The position numbers and the translations under genes are program-made. Below the pieces are notes generated by a model. That model worked only from the letters and a program-made list of their open reading frames with translations. It had not been told where the DNA came from and did not search any database. A stretch of 64,000 nucleotides of DNA from Intestinibacter bartlettii (GTDB lineage Bacteria; Bacillota; Clostridia; Peptostreptococcales; Peptostreptococcaceae). The stretch lies in assembly GCF_000154445.1 (NCBI RefSeq), contig NZ_DS499562.1. One strand, written 5' to 3'. This document shows, piece after piece, positions 60,353 through 64,000 of this stretch. How positions within the stretch are numbered: the first letter of the stretch is position 1; every line of letters begins with the position of its first letter.

Positions 60353-62564
60353 TCAGCAGACCCTCTTTTTTAAATTTATTTAACTTAACTGCTAAATTAG
60401 AGTATCTGTCGTTGCTTCGATTGTTTTTTATCATAAATTCTAGGTACTTAACTTCACCAACTAGCACAACCTGTTTCTTTGCACGTGTAACAGCTGTATA
60501 AAGTAGATTTCGGCTAAGTAGCATTGGTGGCGCCCACGCCATCGGTATTACAACGATTGGGAATTCACTCCCTTGGCTTTTATGAATAGTCGTACAGAAA
60601 CTGTGGTCTAATTCATCTAACTCGTCGTACTTGTAAGTTACGATTTTTAAACTATCGAATATTACAAATATCTCTTTCTTTTCTTTGTCTATATAGTAAA
60701 TATAACCAATATCGCCATTATATATACCATGTCCACTATTACTTCCATCTTCACTTTGCCATTTTCTCGTATAATTATTTTTAATCTGCATAACCTTGTC
60801 GCCAACTCTGAATGTTCTTTTTGAAAATACTTCTTCAGTTTTATATTTTGATGGCGGATTAAGACTTTTTTGCAGCTCTATATTTAAATTATTTACACCA
60901 AGAGTTCCTTTTCGCATTGGCGATAAAACTTGAATATCTTTTAATTTATCTACACCGTAGAATTTCGGTAATCTCTCACTAACAACCCCTACGATTTCTT
61001 GCAGTATATCGTCTCCTTCTTTTTTAATAAAGAAGAAATCCTTCCCTTTTACATTCAGTTTTAATGGTTCACCTTTATTAATTTTATGGGCATTGACTAC
61101 TATCATACTTTCTTGAGCTTGTCTGAATATTTCATTTAATCTAACAGTATTTATAACTTCTGAATCGATAAGATCTTTTAATACATTTCCTGCTCCAACT
61201 GAAGGCAACTGGTCGCTATCCCCAACGATTAAAAGTCTTGTCCCAGATTTTATAGCTCTAAGCAAGCTATACATAAGCACAATATCAACCATTGAAACCT
61301 CGTCAAGAATAACAACATCAGCATCAATTGGATCTTCTTCATTTTTCATAAATGTAAGTTCATCGCTGTCCATTCCGAATCCCATTTCTAAAAGCCTGTG
61401 AATTGTCTTTGCCTCTTTATTTGAAGTTTCACTCATTCTCTTTGCTGCACGTCCTGTTGGCGCCGCCAAAACGACTTTTTGGTCGTTATTTTCAAATACT
61501 TTGATAATTGTATTAATTGTTGTTGTTTTCCCTGTACCTGGTCCACCAGTGATTATTACAACACCTTTTTCAATAGCTTCTTTAACTGCCATAACCTGAT
61601 TTTGTGCCAGTTTAATTCCTTCTTCTCTTTCAATAAGTTTTATTTCATGGTCAACATCTATGTTTAAATTCTCAAAGTCATATTGAGCAAGTCTTATCAT
61701 TTCTTTGCAGACTCCATTTTCAGAAAGATAATATGGCATAAGATATACATTTATATCGTTTTGGTCTTTTTCAACATGTATTTTTTGAGTATATGCTAAT
61801 TCAAGAACACCTTCTTTTATCTTTTCTGCCTCAATTTCTAATACCTTCATCGCTTGTGGGACAAGAACACTCAGCGGTAAATATGTATTTCCATTTGATG
61901 CGCTTTGGTTAAGCGTATATAAAATTCCTTGGAATATTCTATCCCTAGAATATTTATCTATACCAAGCTTCTTTGCGATATCGTCCGCAATTCTAAACCC
62001 AATTCCCCTGATATCTTCAGCAAGCCTGTATGGATTCTTATTTATAATGCTAATTGCATTCTCTTTATATTTTTTATAAATTTTTAAACAGTAATTAGGA
62101 GTTATTCCATAAGGAGAAAGTTGCATAATTATATTTCTCAATTCTCTATTTTCTTCATAACTCTCTGTTATCTGTTTTATTTTCTTTGACCCAATTCCCT
62201 CAACTTCTTTTAATCGCTCTGGAGTGTTTTGGATTACGTCTAGAGTATCGACTCCAAACTTTTCAATAATCCTAGTTGCCATTTTCTCTCCTATACCATG
62301 AATCATACCAGAAGATAAATAAGCGTAAATTCCCTCCAAAGATGAAGGTGTAACAGGCATAAATTTATTTACTTCAAATTGTGAGCCATACGTTTTATGT
62401 GTGACCCATCTTCCTTCAACTTCTATACTCTCACCAACAGACAAAGTCGGCATACATCCGACAATTGTAACTTCTTCGTCTTCGTTTGCAAGATAAGCTA
62501 TAGTGTATCCATTCTCTTCATTTTTAAAAACTATATCACTTATCATACCTTCTAATTTTTCCAT
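60336..62564 (-). CDS. recD2: RecD2-type ATP-dependent 5'-3' helicase
   Basis: A 742-residue helicase, full length for RecD2. N-terminal OB-like region (MISDIVFKNEENGYTIAYLA), helix-hairpin-helix segments (GIGEKMATRIIEKFG, VEGIGSKKIKQI), Walker A ITGGPGTGKTTTINTIIKVF (about 339-358), Walker B VVILDEVSMVDI, and helicase motifs QLPSVGAGNVL, TTIHKSQGSEFPIVV and LLYTAVTRAKKQVVLVG. It handles replication-fork and repair intermediates. AGGAGTG ribosome site. Confidence 0.96.
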   Translation of the reverse strand: MEKLEGMISDIVFKNEENGYTIAYLANEDEEVTIVGCMPTLSVGESIEVEGRWVTHKTYGSQFEVNKFMPVTPSSLEGIYAYLSSGMIHGIGEKMATRIIEKFGVDTLDVIQNTPERLKEVEGIGSKKIKQITESYEENRELRNIIMQLSPYGITPNYCLKIYKKYKENAISIINKNPYRLAEDIRGIGFRIADDIAKKLGIDKYSRDRIFQGILYTLNQSASNGNTYLPLSVLVPQAMKVLEIEAEKIKEGVLELAYTQKIHVEKDQNDINVYLMPYYLSENGVCKEMIRLAQYDFENLNIDVDHEIKLIEREEGIKLAQNQVMAVKEAIEKGVVIITGGPGTGKTTTINTIIKVFENNDQKVVLAAPTGRAAKRMSETSNKEAKTIHRLLEMGFGMDSDELTFMKNEEDPIDADVVILDEVSMVDIVLMYSLLRAIKSGTRLLIVGDSDQLPSVGAGNVLKDLIDSEVINTVRLNEIFRQAQESMIVVNAHKINKGEPLKLNVKGKDFFFIKKEGDDILQEIVGVVSERLPKFYGVDKLKDIQVLSPMRKGTLGVNNLNIELQKSLNPPSKYKTEEVFSKRTFRVGDKVMQIKNNYTRKWQSEDGSNSGHGIYNGDIGYIYYIDKEKKEIFVIFDSLKIVTYKYDELDELDHSFCTTIHKSQGSEFPIVVIPMAWAPPMLLSRNLLYTAVTRAKKQVVLVGEVKYLEFMIKNNRSNDRYSNLAVKLNKFKKEGLLIEDNE

Positions 62565-62581
62565 AATACAACACTCCTAAT

Positions 62582-62597
62582 TGTGCTTTTTAGCACA
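62582..62597 (-). promoter_or_regulatory. Hairpin just upstream of the recD2 ribosome site
   Basis: TGTGCTAAAAAGCACA on the minus strand forms a 6-bp stem 3-5 bases before AGGAGTG. It could affect translation. No T-run, so not a terminator. Confidence 0.35.
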
Positions 62598-62668
62598 TGC
62601 TTTATATTATAATTGAGCTATTTTAGTCCATATATTAGTATGTCCCAAAATAGCCCATAGCATATTAA

Positions 62669-64000
62669 CTAAAATAATTCATCTGTTTCTATTTCATCTA
62701 AAACTTCTTTTAACTCTTTTCTAGCTTGTTCTATCATAGCCTTATCTTGTTTATTTAAAATTAATTCAAATTGTGTAAGAGCTTCACCGATAATTTTTCT
62801 GTCTTCTCCAGTGAATTCTTCATACATTCTTTCACCTCTAAATAGAAGTTCTTTGTTTTTTTCTTGGTCTCTTGGATGAATTTTCAAATAATTAAGCTCC
62901 TCAAATCTAGCCTTTGCATCTTCTTCTGATATTGGGCTATTTTCTTTTTGGATAATAATTTTTTTCTTTTCCCCTGTTGAGTTTACCTTAACAATTACTT
63001 CTAATATTGAGTTTATATCGTATGTATAAGTTACATCAATTGATTCTTTTCCTTCTGGCCCTTTTGGAACAACTACTGAAATCTCACCTAATTTTAAGTT
63101 ATTTTTCGCAAGTCTGCTCTCACCTTGAAGAACTTCGACAACAAGTTTGCTTTGCCCGTCATAGCATGTATAGAATGTTTCTGTTCTGCTGACTGGTATA
63201 ACTGTGTTTCTTTCGATTATAGGATAATAATACCCAGATTCACGAGTATTTCCCATTCCTTTAACAGAAACTTCTGTTCCAAGCGAGAATGGACAAACAT
63301 CAGTAAGCACAATTTCTTTTATATATTGATCTCTTTCTTTCATCGCAGCTTGAAGTGCTGCCCCTATTGCAACAGCTTCATCAGGATTTACACTTGTGTT
63401 TGGAAGTCGTCCAAATATTTTTCCAACAAACTTTCTTATTATTGGAAGTCTTGTTGCCCCACCGATTAATATTATTTCATCTATTTGACTTAATTTTATT
63501 TTTGCATCTTTTAAACTTCTCTCTATTGGTTTTCTCAATTTAGATAGAAGTAATTCACACGATCTTTCATAAGAATCTATACTTATTTCTGTCTCATAAA
63601 TATTATCGTTTATATTACATTTTATATTCACTGTCTTCTTGTCTGAGAATTCAAGTTTTGCTTTTTCACATTGTTTTTTAATATGAGATAAAGCCTTTTT
63701 ATCAAGCTTATCTTCATCTAATTTAACTTGGTCAATAAACATTCTATATAGTATGTCTGTGAAGTCTTCTCCACCTATATAGTTGTCACCAGCTACTGCT
63801 CTAACTTCCATTATATTTTTATACATTTCAAGTATTGAAATATCGAAAGTTCCTCCACCAAGGTCGAAAACCAAGAATTTAGTGTGGTCATCTCTTTTAT
63901 CTATTCCATAAGCTATTGCAGCCGCTGTCGGTTCGTTTATTATACGATTTACCTTTAATCCAGCAAGCTCTCCAGCTTTTTTTGTTGCCTTTCTTTGTTC
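62669..64000 (-). CDS. Hsp70-family chaperone, HscC-like, C-terminal three quarters
   Basis: The frame is open to the window edge; 443 codons are present and the first roughly 140 lie outside. Motifs are the adenosine-site NEPTAAAIAYGID, VFDLGGGTFDISILEMY, the second phosphate loop ILIGGATRLPIIRKFVGKIF and the linker/SBD start VLTDVCPFSLGTEVS. The substrate domain is short (about 200 residues) and ends DEIETDELF, without the EEVD-like lid tail of DnaK, which suggests the HscC branch. Its stop lies about 100 bp before recD2. Confidence 0.9.
   Translation of the reverse strand, partial: EQRKATKKAGELAGLKVNRIINEPTAAAIAYGIDKRDDHTKFLVFDLGGGTFDISILEMYKNIMEVRAVAGDNYIGGEDFTDILYRMFIDQVKLDEDKLDKKALSHIKKQCEKAKLEFSDKKTVNIKCNINDNIYETEISIDSYERSCELLLSKLRKPIERSLKDAKIKLSQIDEIILIGGATRLPIIRKFVGKIFGRLPNTSVNPDEAVAIGAALQAAMKERDQYIKEIVLTDVCPFSLGTEVSVKGMGNTRESGYYYPIIERNTVIPVSRTETFYTCYDGQSKLVVEVLQGESRLAKNNLKLGEISVVVPKGPEGKESIDVTYTYDINSILEVIVKVNSTGEKKKIIIQKENSPISEEDAKARFEELNYLKIHPRDQEKNKELLFRGERMYEEFTGEDRKIIGEALTQFELILNKQDKAMIEQARKELKEVLDEIETDELF

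Noticed and set aside
62600..62660. Terminator after the Hsp70 gene
   Set aside because: GCTATTTT/AAAATAGC can pair across a 24-nt loop but no T-run follows, so termination is not supported.

Overview
The window is low-GC DNA (AT-rich spacers, strong AGGAGG ribosome sites, stem-loop plus T-run terminators almost everywhere) from an anaerobic Firmicute. The most likely home is the family Peptostreptococcaceae. The evidence is an NAD-type glutamate dehydrogenase, a CooS/CooF/NAD-oxidoreductase carbon monoxide dehydrogenase unit, Rex, a Rex/ABC-F/TsaD-RimI-TsaB-TsaE/Tex/RF2/SecA/Hpf/ComFC/RecD2 gene order that resembles Clostridioides difficile as I recall it, and 2[4Fe-4S] ferredoxins. No tRNA, rRNA, CRISPR array or intact insertion sequence was found.

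Layout. 1-1.1 kb: pyrimidine genes pyrK (cut by the window edge) and pyrB, with a PyrR-binding hairpin against the pyrB ribosome site. 1.3-2.9 kb: MATE exporter with a terminator in its leader. 2.9-8.4 kb: accessory stretch with a lipoprotein/secreted protein pair, MarR and PhzF gene remnants, DUF2798, an Rpn-type nuclease, a PadR switch and an XRE-desulfoferrodoxin fusion regulator. 8.4-14.3 kb: glutamate dehydrogenase, then three related small membrane protein genes that share one promoter design, then an MFS transporter. 14.4-22.3 kb: island with an ankyrin lipoprotein, an HNH nuclease, a compact three-gene operon headed by a GHKL ATPase (a candidate undescribed defence module, last gene frameshifted), and the remains of a phage replication gene with origin-like repeats. 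22.4-25.7 kb: methylglyoxal synthase, a BFD-type [2Fe-2S] mini-protein, ferritin, an acetyltransferase and a possible small RNA. 25.7-31.2 kb: CO dehydrogenase operon, twin ferredoxins, Rex. 31.2-48.7 kb: housekeeping core (ABC-F, SH3b protein, RidA, the t6A genes, FMN-riboswitch-controlled ribU, an amidohydrolase, Tex, RF2 with programmed frameshift, SecA, RmuC, Hpf). 48.9-49.0 kb: cluster of DnaA boxes. 49-53 kb: decayed Bce-type peptide-resistance genes around a TetR-flavodoxin operon. 53-58.9 kb: complete ribose operon rbsRKDACB. 59.2-59.4 kb: a structured RNA with its own consensus promoter and terminator just after comFC, best explained as a raiA-motif RNA. 59.5-64 kb: comFC, recD2 and an HscC-like Hsp70 cut by the window edge.

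How it fits together: the core genes serve translation, secretion, tRNA modification and redox balance (Rex, CO dehydrogenase, ferredoxins, glutamate dehydrogenase) of an amino-acid-fermenting anaerobe. Accessory blocks have been inserted between them and several are decaying. The parts most worth follow-up are the GHKL ATPase operon, the three-paralogue membrane protein regulon with its conserved direct-repeat promoters, the raiA-type RNA, the unassigned transcript near 25.5 kb and the DnaA-box cluster.
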